From Actinomycetospora corticicola (GTDB lineage Bacteria > Actinomycetota > Actinomycetes > Mycobacteriales > Pseudonocardiaceae), in assembly GCF_013409505.1 (NCBI RefSeq), contig NZ_JACCBN010000001.1, positions 4,216,001-4,280,000 on the forward strand: a stretch of 64,000 nt of DNA. The letters are read 5' to 3'. A program made the translations under genes and the position numbers. This document shows, one piece after another, positions 52,749-61,812 of this stretch (its first letter is position 1; the number at the start of each line of letters is the position of its first letter). The notes under the pieces are model-generated. The model was not told the DNA's origin. It worked only from the letters and a program-made list of their open reading frames with translations, and ran no database searches.

Positions 52749-53126
52749 TCAGCTGGGCTCGAGCACCCCGAGCCGCGTGGCGACCACGTCCCCGAGCTCG
52801 GCCACGTCGATCCCGGTCACCCGGGCGACCGCGGGTGCCGCGACCCCGGCCTGCAGCAGCGCGATCGCGGTCGCGCACGGCTCGTCGTCGCGCGCCAGGG
52901 CCGCGAGGGCCGCGTCGGGGTCGGTGACCAGCGCCGCCAGCAGACGCCGCGACCTGTCGTCAGGAAGAACCCGGCGTGCCTGACGAGCCCGCCGCCGCGC
53001 GCGGAAGGCCGCGACCGCGGCGAGGAGCAGCAGGACGACGGCGACCCCGAAGAGCACCGCCGCTCCGACGATCCACGCCTGCGGCTCGCGCGACCACGAC
53101 CCCAGCTGTTCCGACCAGTCCCCCAT
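52749..53126 (-). CDS. Single-helix membrane protein
   Basis: 125 residues: one transmembrane segment (AWIVGAAVLFGVAVVLLLLAAVAAF), a basic stop-transfer RARRRARQARR, then a cytoplasmic helical domain with a helix-turn-helix-like end (ALLQAGVAAPAVARVTGIDVAELGDVVATRLG). ATG 53126 is about eight bases after a TACGCT box. Function unknown. Confidence 0.65.
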   Translation of the reverse strand: MGDWSEQLGSWSREPQAWIVGAAVLFGVAVVLLLLAAVAAFRARRRARQARRVLPDDRSRRLLAALVTDPDAALAALARDDEPCATAIALLQAGVAAPAVARVTGIDVAELGDVVATRLGVLEPS

Positions 53127-53162
53127 GGCGACGCAGCGTACCTGCGCCACCACGGAGAGCGA

Positions 53163-53816
53163 TCAGTTCTCGGCGGCGAGGTCCGAGGTGTCCTCGATGG
53201 ACTGCGGTGGCGCCTGCCACGGCGGACCACCGGGCGGCGGGTACGGCGGCGGGCCGTACGGGCGACGCGGGGGGCCGCCCCAGGGCCTCGACGGACGGCC
53301 GGAGTTGGCCACCAGGTCGTCGAGGTGGCCCTTGACCTTCACGAGCTCGTCGAACACCGCGTCGCGCTGGGACCGCAGGTCGGCCAGCGCCGCGCGCGAC
53401 TCGGCGTGCTCGGCGAGCAGCGACTCGGCGGCCTTGCTGCGCACGAGGGCGGCCTCCTGCTCGGCCGCCTGCAGGATGCCGCGCAGGCGTTCGTTGAAGG
53501 CACCGACCTGGTCGGGGTCCTGGGGCGCGGCCGCGGGTGCCGGGGCGCCGGGCGAGCCCTCCTGCAGCGTCGCCGCGAGCTCCCGGCGGGGCGCGGGCGG
53601 CGGCTCGGGGGTCCGGCGTCGCTCGCGGACGGCGAGCTGGGCCCGCAGCTGCGCCACCATGCGGCGCAGCCCGGCCACGTGCTCGTCGACCTGGGCCCGG
53701 TCGTACCCGCGGAGCACCACGTCGAAGTGCGGCCCGTCCGCCTCCTCCGGTGCGTCCGGCAGGTCCAGGTAGTGCTCGGCGTCGGGGGGAGTCCGACCCC
53801 GCTCACCCGTCGTCAT
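53163..53816 (-). CDS. DivIVA/Wag31-like coiled-coil protein
   Basis: 217 residues. FDVVLRGYDRAQVDEHVAGLRRMVAQLRAQL near residue 30 is the DivIVA N-terminal signature. A second coiled coil spans 100-170 (AFNERLRGILQAAEQEAALVRSKAAESLLAEHAESRAALADL). The C-terminus is Pro/Gly/Tyr-rich. Paralogues of Wag31 act at poles or septa in actinobacteria; specific role unknown. Confidence 0.78.
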   Translation of the reverse strand: MTTGERGRTPPDAEHYLDLPDAPEEADGPHFDVVLRGYDRAQVDEHVAGLRRMVAQLRAQLAVRERRRTPEPPPAPRRELAATLQEGSPGAPAPAAAPQDPDQVGAFNERLRGILQAAEQEAALVRSKAAESLLAEHAESRAALADLRSQRDAVFDELVKVKGHLDDLVANSGRPSRPWGGPPRRPYGPPPYPPPGGPPWQAPPQSIEDTSDLAAEN

Positions 53817-53966
53817 ACATCACCTCGTCACGTCGCCCGGTCCCGTGTGTGACCGGGCGCCACCCGATCGTAAGGATCGATCCGGAACGGTGCGAGACGC
53901 CGAACGGCGGCCGAGGGCCGGAACCAGCTCCGCCCCCGGCGTGTCGCGGCGGCCTACCATCGTGGC

Positions 53967-54398
53967 GTGGACACCGAACTTCGGCAGACGCTGCACCGCC
54001 GCGGCCTGCGGATGACCCCACAACGCCAGCTCGTGCTCGACGCCGTGTCCGAGCTGGGGCACGCCACCCCGGAGGCCATCTGCACCAAGGTGCAGGAGAT
54101 CGCCCCCGCGGTGAACATCACCACGATCTACCGCACGCTCGACCTGCTCGAGCAGCTCGGGATCGTGCGCCACACCCATCTCGGCCACGGCGCGCCGACC
54201 TACGCCACCGGCGAGCACGAGCACGTCCACCTCGTGTGTCACCGCTGCGGCACCGTCGACGAGGTCGACGCCGGTCTGCTCGACGATCTGGCCGAGGTCC
54301 TCGCGACGCGGACCGGGTTCGCCCTGGACCCGACGCACGTGGCGCTGTCCGGGCTGTGCTCGCGGTGCGAGTCGTCGGACTCGGAGGCAGAGGTATGA
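53967..54398 (+). CDS. Fur-family metal-responsive repressor
   Basis: 143 residues. The winged helix has MTPQRQLVLDAVSELGHATPEAI and NITTIYRTLDLLEQLGIV. Metal sites are HEHVHLVCHRCGTVDEVD and CSRC at the end; two CxxC pairs imply a structural zinc. It could be Fur, Zur (FurB) or PerR type. A TACCAT box lies six bases before GTG 53967 (leaderless). Coupled to ygfZ by ATGA overlap, hinting at Fe-S or iron control of that operon. Confidence 0.88.
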   Translation: MDTELRQTLHRRGLRMTPQRQLVLDAVSELGHATPEAICTKVQEIAPAVNITTIYRTLDLLEQLGIVRHTHLGHGAPTYATGEHEHVHLVCHRCGTVDEVDAGLLDDLAEVLATRTGFALDPTHVALSGLCSRCESSDSEAEV

Positions 54399-55543
54399 GT
54401 CGTTCCCCCTTGCTCGACACCCCCGGCGCGATCGGCCATCCCGACGGCGAGGACGCCCGCTCGGACGCCGAGGTCGCCTCGCACTTCGGCGACCCGTTCG
54501 CCGAACAGCGCGCCGCCACCCGCCGCGCGGTGGTCGTCGACCGCTCGCACCGCGGGCTCGTCGTCGTCACCGGCGCGGACCGGCTGAGCTGGCTGCACCT
54601 GCTCGTCTCCCAGCAGGTCGCCGACCTGCCCGAGGGCGCCGGCACCGAGGGCCTCGTGCTCGACGTGCAGGGCCGGGTGGAGCACCACGCGGTGCTGAGC
54701 CATGTGACCGGGACGAGCGCAGCGACGGGGGAGGCGGAGCCGGCGGTCTGGCTCGACGTCGAGCCCGGCACCGCCGAGGCGCTCGCGGCCTACCTGTCGT
54801 CGATGACCTTCTGGTCGAAGGTCGAGGTCCGGGACGCCACCGCCGAGTACGCGATGCTGTCGCTCGTCGGGCCGGACACCACGGAGGTCCTGACGGCGGG
54901 CGGGGTCGAGCTGCCGTCGTCCGACGCCGGACCGCTGTCCGGGGGCGGCATCGTCCGCCGCAAGGACTGGCCGGCCGACGCCGTCGACCTGATCGTCCCC
55001 CGCGACGCGCTGCGCGACTGGTGGGACCGGCTGCGCGGGGCGGGCGCCACCCCGGCCGGCCTGGACGCCTTCGAGGCGCTCCGGGTGGCCTCGCTGCGCC
55101 CGCGCCTCGGCGTCGACACCGACGAGCGCACCATCCCCCACGAGGTCGGCTGGATCGGGTCGGCGGTGCACCTGTCGAAGGGCTGCTACCGCGGGCAGGA
55201 GACCGTCTCGCGGGTGGCGAACCTCGGTCGGCCGCCCCGTCAGATGGTCCTGCTGCACCTCGCCTCCGGCGACGACGCGCTGCCCCCGCCCGGGACGCCC
55301 GTGCTCACCGCCGAGGGCGGCCGGGCGGTCGGACGCATCGGCACCGCCGTGCGCCACCACGAGCTGGGGTCGGTCGCCCTGGCGCTGGTGAAGCGCTCGG
55401 CCGTGGTCGGCGGTTCCGAGCTGTGGGTGGCCGACGACCGTGACGAGGGCGTGCCCGGACCGGCGACGGTCGACCCCGACTCGGTGCCCCCGGACACCGG
55501 CGAGCCCCCGGGGCGGGCGGCCGTCCGACGGCTGCAGGGATGA
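54395..55543 (+). CDS. ygfZ: YgfZ/GcvT-type folate-binding protein
   Basis: 382 residues of the folate-binding YgfZ family with the signature KGCYRGQETVSRV near residue 263. VTGADRLSWLHLLVSQQVADLPEGAGTEGLVLDVQGRVEHH is the N-terminal half. It supports repair or assembly of certain Fe-S enzymes with tetrahydrofolate. Sits between fur and a PLP enzyme, with ATGA overlaps on both sides. Confidence 0.9.
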   Translation: MSRSPLLDTPGAIGHPDGEDARSDAEVASHFGDPFAEQRAATRRAVVVDRSHRGLVVVTGADRLSWLHLLVSQQVADLPEGAGTEGLVLDVQGRVEHHAVLSHVTGTSAATGEAEPAVWLDVEPGTAEALAAYLSSMTFWSKVEVRDATAEYAMLSLVGPDTTEVLTAGGVELPSSDAGPLSGGGIVRRKDWPADAVDLIVPRDALRDWWDRLRGAGATPAGLDAFEALRVASLRPRLGVDTDERTIPHEVGWIGSAVHLSKGCYRGQETVSRVANLGRPPRQMVLLHLASGDDALPPPGTPVLTAEGGRAVGRIGTAVRHHELGSVALALVKRSAVVGGSELWVADDRDEGVPGPATVDPDSVPPDTGEPPGRAAVRRLQG

Positions 55544-56481
55544 CCACCTCGGTCTCCCTGGTCTCCCGGGCCGACGTCGAGGCGGCCGCGGCGATCCTCG
55601 ACGGGGTCGCCGTGCACACCGCGCTCGAGCCCCTGGCCGCCGTGCCGGGGCTGCGCCTCAAGCGCGAGGACACCCAGCCGGTCGGGGCCTTCAAGCTGCG
55701 GGGCGCGTTCCACGCGGCCTCGCGGCTCGACCCGGACGTCCGGGCCCGCGGGCTCGTGACCCACTCCAGCGGCAACCACGGACGCGCCCTGGCCTGGACG
55801 GCGGCCCGCCTCGGGGTGCCGTGCACGGTCGTGGTCCCCGACGACGCCGTGGCCGCCAAGGTCGAGGCCATGGCCGCCCTCGGCGCCCGCCTCGTCCCGG
55901 TGTCGCCGGCCGACCGGGCCGCCCGCGCGGAGGAGATCGTGGCGGAGACGGGCGGAGCGCTCGTCCCGCCGTTCGACCACCCGCACGTGATCGCCGGACA
56001 GGGGACGGTCGGTCTGGAGCTGCTCGGCGAGGACGTGGACCGCGTCCTCGTGCCGGTGGGCGGCGGTGGGCTGATCTCCGGGATCGCGGCCGCCCTCGCG
56101 GACAGTGGCATCCCCGTCGTCGGGGTGGAGCCGGCGCTGGCGGGGGACGCGGCGGCCTCCGTGCGGGCCGGTGAGCTCGTCGCCTGGCCCGCGGCCGACG
56201 TGGCCCGCACCGCCGCCGACGGCCTGCGCGCGCAGCGACTCGGCGAGCTTCCCTGGCGGCACGTGTCGGCCCTCGTCGAGGACGTGGTGACCGTCGACGA
56301 GGACGCCATCGCGGCCGCGGCCCGGCTGCTGCACGCCGCCGGGGTCCCCGCCGAGGCCAGCGGGGCGGTGGCGACGGCCGGGGCGCTGACCCACCCCGCG
56401 CTCGTGGGTGGCCGCACCGTCGCGGTCGTGAGCGGCCGCAACGCCGACCCCGCGTGGGTCGCGCGTGTGCTCGCCGCCTGA
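55540..56481 (+). CDS. Threonine/serine dehydratase family PLP enzyme
   Basis: 313 residues, fold type II. PLP Lys52 in VGAFKLRGA, the SSGNHGRA phosphate/substrate loop at about 76, and VPVGGGGLISG binding the PLP phosphate. It deaminates Thr or Ser to 2-oxo acids; there is no regulatory ACT domain, so it resembles catabolic threonine dehydratase or serine racemase. Last gene of the fur-ygfZ transcript. Confidence 0.85.
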   Translation: MTTSVSLVSRADVEAAAAILDGVAVHTALEPLAAVPGLRLKREDTQPVGAFKLRGAFHAASRLDPDVRARGLVTHSSGNHGRALAWTAARLGVPCTVVVPDDAVAAKVEAMAALGARLVPVSPADRAARAEEIVAETGGALVPPFDHPHVIAGQGTVGLELLGEDVDRVLVPVGGGGLISGIAAALADSGIPVVGVEPALAGDAAASVRAGELVAWPAADVARTAADGLRAQRLGELPWRHVSALVEDVVTVDEDAIAAAARLLHAAGVPAEASGAVATAGALTHPALVGGRTVAVVSGRNADPAWVARVLAA

Positions 56482-56574
56482 GCCGGGGTCGGGACGACCG
56501 GCGCCCGCGCAGCGATGCCCGGTCGACGCCCGTCGGGCCCCGACGGGTGACATCGAACGGGTGGGTCGGTCACC

Positions 56575-57153
56575 ATGGAGCACATGATCGAGTTCCGGCA
56601 GGGTGGTCGGCGGCGCCTCGACCGCGTCCTCGACCCCGGGTTCCTCGCCGCGATCGGTGACCGCTCGCTCGACGAGCTGCGCGAGATGCGCGACGACGCC
56701 GCCCAGGAGGAGACCGACCTGTCCTACCTGCGCCGGCTGCTCCACGCGCGCATCGACATCGTGCGCTTCGAGGAGCACCGGCGCGCCGGGACGGGGTCCT
56801 CCGAGGAGCCCTCCGTCGTCGACGCCCTGCCCCGCATCCTCGCCGACAACGCGATCGGGCCGGCCGCCGGCCGCGGGCGCCACCACACGGTGCAGCCGTC
56901 GCGGGCCGAGTCCCACCGCCGCCACGTCGAGGCCCTCCTGGCCGACACGGGGCTCTCCGACGTCGCGTCCCTCTCCGACGCCGAGCTGACCGAGTCCGCC
57001 GAGGCCTACGCGGCCGAGGAGGCGTCGGTGTCCGACCACCGGATCCGCGTGCAGCAGGTCATGGACGCGTGCAACGACGAGATCGGGCGCCGCTACCGCA
57101 CCGGCTCCGCCAGCATCGACGAGCTGCTGCGCCGGGAGCGCGAAGGTGCCTGA
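56575..57153 (+). CDS. rsiG: RsiG-type c-di-GMP-binding anti-sigma factor
   Basis: 192 residues, two long antiparallel helices. RsiG of Streptomyces binds a c-di-GMP dimer between two helices that each carry E-x3-S-x2-R-x3-Q-x3-D, and then sequesters sigma WhiG. Here helix 2 has a perfect copy (E149, S153, R156, Q160, D164). Helix 1 has E46, S50, R53, H57, D61, with His in place of Gln. The layout is otherwise complete. No sigma gene is adjacent, as is usual for rsiG. A 40-bp palindrome follows seven bases after the stop. Confidence 0.82.
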   Translation: MEHMIEFRQGGRRRLDRVLDPGFLAAIGDRSLDELREMRDDAAQEETDLSYLRRLLHARIDIVRFEEHRRAGTGSSEEPSVVDALPRILADNAIGPAAGRGRHHTVQPSRAESHRRHVEALLADTGLSDVASLSDAELTESAEAYAAEEASVSDHRIRVQQVMDACNDEIGRRYRTGSASIDELLRREREGA

Positions 57154-57159
57154 CGGCAT

Positions 57160-57199
57160 GTGAGCACTTTCGGTCGTCATAGCGACCGAAAGTGCTCAC
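57160..57199. terminator. 40-bp palindrome of the GTGAGCA family
   Basis: GTGAGCACTTTCGGTCG pairs with CGACCGAAAGTGCTCAC around a six-base centre, between convergent genes. Confidence 0.8.
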
Positions 57200-57210
57200 G
57201 TGCGAAGCAC

Positions 57211-58134
57211 CTAGTTCGCGCGCTCCCGGATGGCCCGGCTCGCCCAGAAGTCGCGCAGCCGGCGGTAGCTCTCCATCGCCTTCTCGGCGTCGCCCTCACG
57301 CAGGGCGTCCAGCGCGGCCGTGACGTCCTCCGCGGAGGTGTCCGCCGCCAGCGTCTCGTCGTCGACGAGCTGGACGAGCCCGCCGTAGTCCAGCTCCACG
57401 ACCGAGCCGGCGTCGAAGTGCCGCAGCCAGCGCGCCGTGTCCCGCAGGACCTCCGCCGGCCCGCCCTCGCCGAGGGTCGAACTCAGCAGCTCGGCCGCGG
57501 AATCGGCGCGCGCCAGCGCGTCCGCCATGGACACCCGCCAGTAGCAGCGCCGCCGGAGCCCCGGCCCGTCCGCGGTCGCCGGGTCGTCGTGCGCGAGCAC
57601 CAGGACGCGGTCGGTGGCCTCCACGAGCACGAACCACGGCAGCGGCACCGTCCAGGTGGCCGACACGATGTGCGTGGCGCCCTCGCCGAGCTCCGCCACC
57701 ACCGCCTCCGCCCGCGACCGCACGGCGGACTCCTCGTGGTGCAGCGCGGCGGTCCGCAGCACGGGCGACTCGGTGGACAGGAAGCCCACCAGCGCCGCCG
57801 CCGCCCGCGGGCGGGTGTCGAGCGGGCACACGAGCGTGGTGGGGCCGAACCGCGGCGTGGGCGAGCCCTCCTCGGCGGCCGGGGCGTCCGCCCCGTCGGC
57901 CAGCAGGACGTCGACCGGACCCTCCGAGGCGGTCCCGTCGGCCCGCTCGCCGGGCAGCAACCGGACCGGGACGCCCAGCTGTGCCCGGAGACACACGTCC
58001 CGTTCGCGGGCACCCACCCGGGTGACGGGGATCGCTCCGCGCGCCAGTCCGGCCCGCACACGCTGGGCCAACGGCCCCGGGAGCGCCCCCAGCGGCTCGT
58101 AGACGCGGAGGTAGCAGACGAAGGGGGCGGGCAC
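57211..58134 (-). CDS. Conserved hypothetical protein (307 residues)
   Basis: Starts MPAPFVCYLRVYEPLGALP with ALAQRVRAGL-type residues and contains RPRAAAALVGFLSTESPVL, HIVSATWTVPLPWFVLVEATDRVL, RRRCYWRVSMADALARADSAAELL, and DAGSVVELDYGGLVQLVDDE. It looks like a soluble actinobacterial core protein of unknown function, encoded near DUF3073 and purM. No catalytic motif is evident. Confidence 0.72.
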   Translation of the reverse strand: MPAPFVCYLRVYEPLGALPGPLAQRVRAGLARGAIPVTRVGARERDVCLRAQLGVPVRLLPGERADGTASEGPVDVLLADGADAPAAEEGSPTPRFGPTTLVCPLDTRPRAAAALVGFLSTESPVLRTAALHHEESAVRSRAEAVVAELGEGATHIVSATWTVPLPWFVLVEATDRVLVLAHDDPATADGPGLRRRCYWRVSMADALARADSAAELLSSTLGEGGPAEVLRDTARWLRHFDAGSVVELDYGGLVQLVDDETLAADTSAEDVTAALDALREGDAEKAMESYRRLRDFWASRAIRERAN

Positions 58135-58270
58135 GGGCGCGATGGTGCCACGTCACGTCGCACCCCGGTTCGGACACACGCTATGCTCGTGACACGAGCA
58201 TTGCTATGAGATGAGGGGGGCCGCCGGTCTGACCGGCCGCCCCCCGCCCTGTTCGAGGGGGTCATTGCCC

Positions 58271-58459
58271 ATGGGACGCGGAAGAGCCAAGGCGAAGCAG
58301 ACGAAGGTCGCTCGCGAGCTCAAGTACAGCTCCCCCAGCACCGACTTCGACGCCCTGCAGAGGGAGTTGGCCAGCGGGGACCCGTTCGCGCGGCACACGG
58401 TCGACGAGGACGACCAAGTGGACTCCCGCTACTCCGAGTACAGCTACGACGAGCGCTGA
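58271..58459 (+). CDS. DUF3073 protein
   Basis: 62 residues, MGRGRAKAKQTKVARELKYSS followed by an acidic Tyr-rich tail. This is the standard actinobacterial DUF3073 protein, encoded beside purM as in mycobacteria (Rv0810c). The basic N-terminus suggests nucleic-acid binding; function unknown. Confidence 0.92.
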   Translation: MGRGRAKAKQTKVARELKYSSPSTDFDALQRELASGDPFARHTVDEDDQVDSRYSEYSYDER

Positions 58460-58591
58460 TACCTCGGACGGGTCTTCCCCGCCGCGCTTCACCGCTCCGT
58501 ACCGGGGGCATCCCGCCCCGTCGAGTCACCCCGTGCCAGGGGCGACGACGGGTCGTGATGCCGCACGTCCCGATGCGGAGGGGAGAGCGCG

Positions 58592-58810
58592 ATGACGAAG
58601 GCCTTCAGCAAGGGCGACCAGGTGAAGTGGAACTGGGGCAACGGTGAAGGTGAGGCCCAGGTCGACGAGGTGCACACGGAGCGCGTCGAGCGTCAGATCG
58701 ACGGCAAGAAGCAGACGCGCAACGGCACGGACGACAACCCGGCCTACGTGTTGAAGCAGGACGACGGTCAGCGGGTCCTCAAGCTCCACAGCGAGCTGAA
58801 GAGCGACTGA
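58592..58810 (+). CDS. DUF2945 (HVA1/TUDOR-like) protein
   Basis: 72 residues: SKGDQVKWNWGNGEGEAQVDEVHTERVERQIDGKKQTRNGTDDNPAYVLKQDDG. The K-GD-V-W-x-W start and a later NPAY block define the small DUF2945 family. GGAGGGGAG lies before the ATG. Function unknown. Confidence 0.88.
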   Translation: MTKAFSKGDQVKWNWGNGEGEAQVDEVHTERVERQIDGKKQTRNGTDDNPAYVLKQDDGQRVLKLHSELKSD

Positions 58811-58821
58811 CCCGTCCCGCC

Positions 58822-58850
58822 GACGACGGGTCCGGCGCGGACCCGTCGTC
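58822..58850. terminator. Hairpin after the DUF2945 gene
   Basis: GACGACGGGTCC pairs perfectly with GGACCCGTCGTC over a five-base loop, 11 bases after the stop. Confidence 0.8.
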
Positions 58851-58952
58851 CGGACCGTCGGCGGCATCCGTGCGGTGCACGCCGGGCATAGTCTGCTGCT
58901 CGGCGGGCAGCCTCATGCCACCCCTCGTGGACGGCCCACGCGGCCGCTCCAC

Positions 58953-59012
58953 CGCGAGATGCACAGCAGGCAGGTCCCGGCGTACCGGAACCTGCCTGAC
59001 GTGGACCTCGCG
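58953..59012. repeat. 60-bp palindromic repeat, intergenic copy
   Basis: Left arm CGCGAGATGCACAGCAGGCA, right arm ACCTGCCTGACGT...CTCGCG. It has the same length and ends as the copies in the LCP gene and lies 13 bases after the purM stop. Confidence 0.85.
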
Positions 59013-59025
59013 GCGGGCGTGACCC

Positions 59026-60087
59026 TCAGAAGCGCGGGTGGTCGCCGTACAGCGTCGCGCCGGGGATCTCCCCGCGGACGACCTCGCCCAGCACCCACGC
59101 GGGCACGTGCTTGGCGGTGAGGACGGCGAGGGCGCGGTCGACGTCGTCGGGCGGCACGATCGCCACCATCCCGACACCCATGTTGAACGTCGCCTCCATC
59201 TCGGCGCGCTCCACCCGGCCACGGCCCGCGATCAGCTTGAAGACCGGGGCCGGGTTCCACGTGGTGCGGTCGAGGTCGGCGTGCAGGCCCTTGGGGATCA
59301 CCCGGGCCAGGTTCGCCGTCAGGCCGCCGCCGGTGATGTGGGCGAAGGTGCGGACGTCGGTCTCGGCCGCGAGCGCCAGGCAGTCCCGCGCGTAGATGCG
59401 GGTCGGCACGAGGAGCTCCTCGCCCAGGGTGTGCCCGAACTCCTCGACGTGGCCGTCGAGCGACATCCGGCCGATGTCGAGCAGCACCCGGCGGGCCAGC
59501 GAGTAGCCGTTGGAGTGCAGCCCCGAGGCCGCCATCGCGATGACCTGGTCGCCGGCGCGCACCCGCTCCGGGCCCAGCACGCGGTCGGCCTCGACGACGC
59601 CGACCCCGGTGGCCGAGAGGTCGTAGTGGTGCGGCTCCATGACGCCGGGGTGCTCCGCGGTCTCGCCGCCGAGCAGGGCGCAGCCCGCGATCCGGCAGCC
59701 CTCCGCGATCCCCGAGACGATGGCCTCGACCTTGGCGGGGTCGACCTTGCCGATCGCGAGGTAGTCCTGGAGGAACAGCGGCTCGGCCCCGCACACGACG
59801 AGGTCGTCGACGACCATCGCGACCAGGTCGAGGCCCACGGTGTCGTGCTTGTCCGCGGCCTGCGCGACGGCGATCTTCGTCCCGACGCCGTCGGTGGAGG
59901 CCGCGAGCAGGGGCTCGGTGTACTTGCCCGTCTTGAGCGCGAACAGCCCGGCGAAGCCCCCGATGCCGCCCCGCACCTCGGGACGGCGGGTGGCGGCGGC
60001 GAGCGGCTTGATCAGGTCGACGGCGCGGTCACCCGCGGCGACGTCGACCCCGGCCTCGGCGTAGCTGGCTCCCGGTCCGCGGGTCAC
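59026..60087 (-). CDS. purM: Phosphoribosylformylglycinamidine cyclo-ligase
   Basis: 353 residues. Motifs: ASYAEAGVDVAAGD at the start, STDGVGTKIAVA, DLVAMVVDDLVVCGAEPLFLQDYLAIGK, GCALLGGETAEHPGV, ASGLHSNGYSLARRVL and ITGGGLTANLARV. It makes AIR from FGAM with ATP in purine synthesis. GTG 60087 overlaps the purF stop (GTGA), giving the operon purF-purM. Confidence 0.95.
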   Translation of the reverse strand: MTRGPGASYAEAGVDVAAGDRAVDLIKPLAAATRRPEVRGGIGGFAGLFALKTGKYTEPLLAASTDGVGTKIAVAQAADKHDTVGLDLVAMVVDDLVVCGAEPLFLQDYLAIGKVDPAKVEAIVSGIAEGCRIAGCALLGGETAEHPGVMEPHHYDLSATGVGVVEADRVLGPERVRAGDQVIAMAASGLHSNGYSLARRVLLDIGRMSLDGHVEEFGHTLGEELLVPTRIYARDCLALAAETDVRTFAHITGGGLTANLARVIPKGLHADLDRTTWNPAPVFKLIAGRGRVERAEMEATFNMGVGMVAIVPPDDVDRALAVLTAKHVPAWVLGEVVRGEIPGATLYGDHPRF

Positions 60088-61703
60088 GGGCGCGAGAGGG
60101 CGTCCTCGGCGCCGTAGGCGGGGGTGGAGCGCGAGAGCGGGAGACGCACCGGGGCGCCCGACCCGTCGGCGGCACTCGGCACGGGGACCCCGGCGCGGGT
60201 GCCGTTCTGGTGGACGACGTTGCCCGGGTCGCCGCAGGCGGTGCCCGCGACGTCCTCGAGCAGGTGCTTGCCCACCATGGCCTCCTCGGGCAGGGGGATC
60301 GGGTACTCGCCGGAGAAGCAGGCCGTGCACAGCCGCGAGCGGGGCTGCTCGGTGGCCGCGATGAGGCCCTCCGAGGACACGTAGCCGAGGCTGTCGGCGC
60401 CTACCGAACGCCGGATGCCCTCGTTGTCCAGGCCGTTCGCGATCAGCTCCGCCCGCGAGGCGAAGTCGATGCCGTAGAAGCAGGGCCAGCGCACGGGCGG
60501 CGACGCGATGCGGACGTGCACCTCGACGGCGCCCGCCTCGCGCAGCATGCGGACCAGCGAGCGCTGCGTGTTGCCGCGGACGATCGAGTCGTCCACGACC
60601 ACGAGCCGCTTGCCCCGGATGACCTCGCGCAACGGGTTGAGCTTGAGCCGGATGCCGAGCTGGCGGATCGTCTGCGAGGGCTGGATGAAGGTGCGCCCCA
60701 CGTAGGCGTTCTTCACCAGGCCCATGCCGTAGGGGATGCCGGAGGCCTCGGCGTACCCGACCGCCGCCGGCGTGCCGGACTCCGGCACCGGGATGACGAG
60801 GTCGGCCTCGGCCGGGTGCTCCTGCGCGAGCTTGCGCCCGATCTCCACGCGCGTGGAGTGCACGCCGCGGCCGGCGATCGAGGTGTCGGGCCGGGCCAGG
60901 TAGACGTACTCGAAGACGCAGCCCTTGGGCTCCGGCGCCGCGAACCGCGACGAGCGCAGCCCGTCGGCGTCGATGGCGATCAGCTCACCGGGCTCGACCT
61001 CGCGGACGAACGACGCGCCGACGATGTCCAGCGCGGCGGTCTCGGAGGCGACCACCCAGCCGCGGTCGAGCCGGCCGAGCACCAGGGGACGCACCCCGTG
61101 CCGGTCGCGGGCCGCGTAGAGGGTCGTCTCGTCGCAGAAGGCGAGGCTGAAGGCGCCGCGGAGGTCGGGCAGCAGGCGCAGGGCCGCCTCCTCCACCCCG
61201 AGGTCGGCGGCCGACTCGGCGAGCAGGCCGGTGACCACGTCGGAGTCGGTCGTGGCCGTCACCCGACCGCGCGAGGGCATCGGGTCGGCGCGGCGCGCGA
61301 CGAGCTCCGCGGTGTTGACCAGGTTGCCGTTGTGGCCGAGCGCGATACCGGTGCCCGCGCTCGTCGTCGTGAAGGTCGGCTGGGCGTTCTCCCAGGTCGA
61401 CGAGCCCGTCGTCGAGTACCGGGTGTGGCCGACGGCCATGTGCCCGCGCAGCGAGGACAGCGTCTGCTCGTCGAAGACCTGGCTGACCAGCCCCAGGTCC
61501 TTGAACACCACGATCTGGCGACCGTCGGACACGGCGATGCCCGCCGCCTCCTGACCGCGGTGCTGCAGGGCGAAGAGGCCGAAGTAGGTGAGCTTCGCGA
61601 CCTCCTCGCCGGGAGCCCACACGCCGAACACCCCGCACTCCTCGTGCGGGACGTCGTCCTGGGGTGTTGCTGACGCCGATGGACCGGGATCGGCTTCGAC
61701 CAC
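60084..61703 (-). CDS. purF: Amidophosphoribosyltransferase
   Basis: 539 residues. A 22-residue propeptide precedes the nucleophile Cys23 (EECGVFGV), the Ntn-glutaminase part. The PRPP loop is VVVDDSIVRGNT. Cys in KGCVFEYVYL, RWPCFYGIDF and CTACFSGEYP indicate the [4Fe-4S] Bacillus-type enzyme. It catalyses the first step of purine synthesis. GTG start 61703 follows GAGGAG. Confidence 0.95.
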   Translation of the reverse strand: MVEADPGPSASATPQDDVPHEECGVFGVWAPGEEVAKLTYFGLFALQHRGQEAAGIAVSDGRQIVVFKDLGLVSQVFDEQTLSSLRGHMAVGHTRYSTTGSSTWENAQPTFTTTSAGTGIALGHNGNLVNTAELVARRADPMPSRGRVTATTDSDVVTGLLAESAADLGVEEAALRLLPDLRGAFSLAFCDETTLYAARDRHGVRPLVLGRLDRGWVVASETAALDIVGASFVREVEPGELIAIDADGLRSSRFAAPEPKGCVFEYVYLARPDTSIAGRGVHSTRVEIGRKLAQEHPAEADLVIPVPESGTPAAVGYAEASGIPYGMGLVKNAYVGRTFIQPSQTIRQLGIRLKLNPLREVIRGKRLVVVDDSIVRGNTQRSLVRMLREAGAVEVHVRIASPPVRWPCFYGIDFASRAELIANGLDNEGIRRSVGADSLGYVSSEGLIAATEQPRSRLCTACFSGEYPIPLPEEAMVGKHLLEDVAGTACGDPGNVVHQNGTRAGVPVPSAADGSGAPVRLPLSRSTPAYGAEDALSRP

Positions 61704-61812
61704 CGAGGGGCTCCTCGAGACGGGGGCGGGACGCGGCCCCCAGGGTACGTGGGTCGGGAGCCCCTGCGGAGTCGCGCTGACAACACCTCGGACGCGGAAC
61801 CGCCCCGGAACC

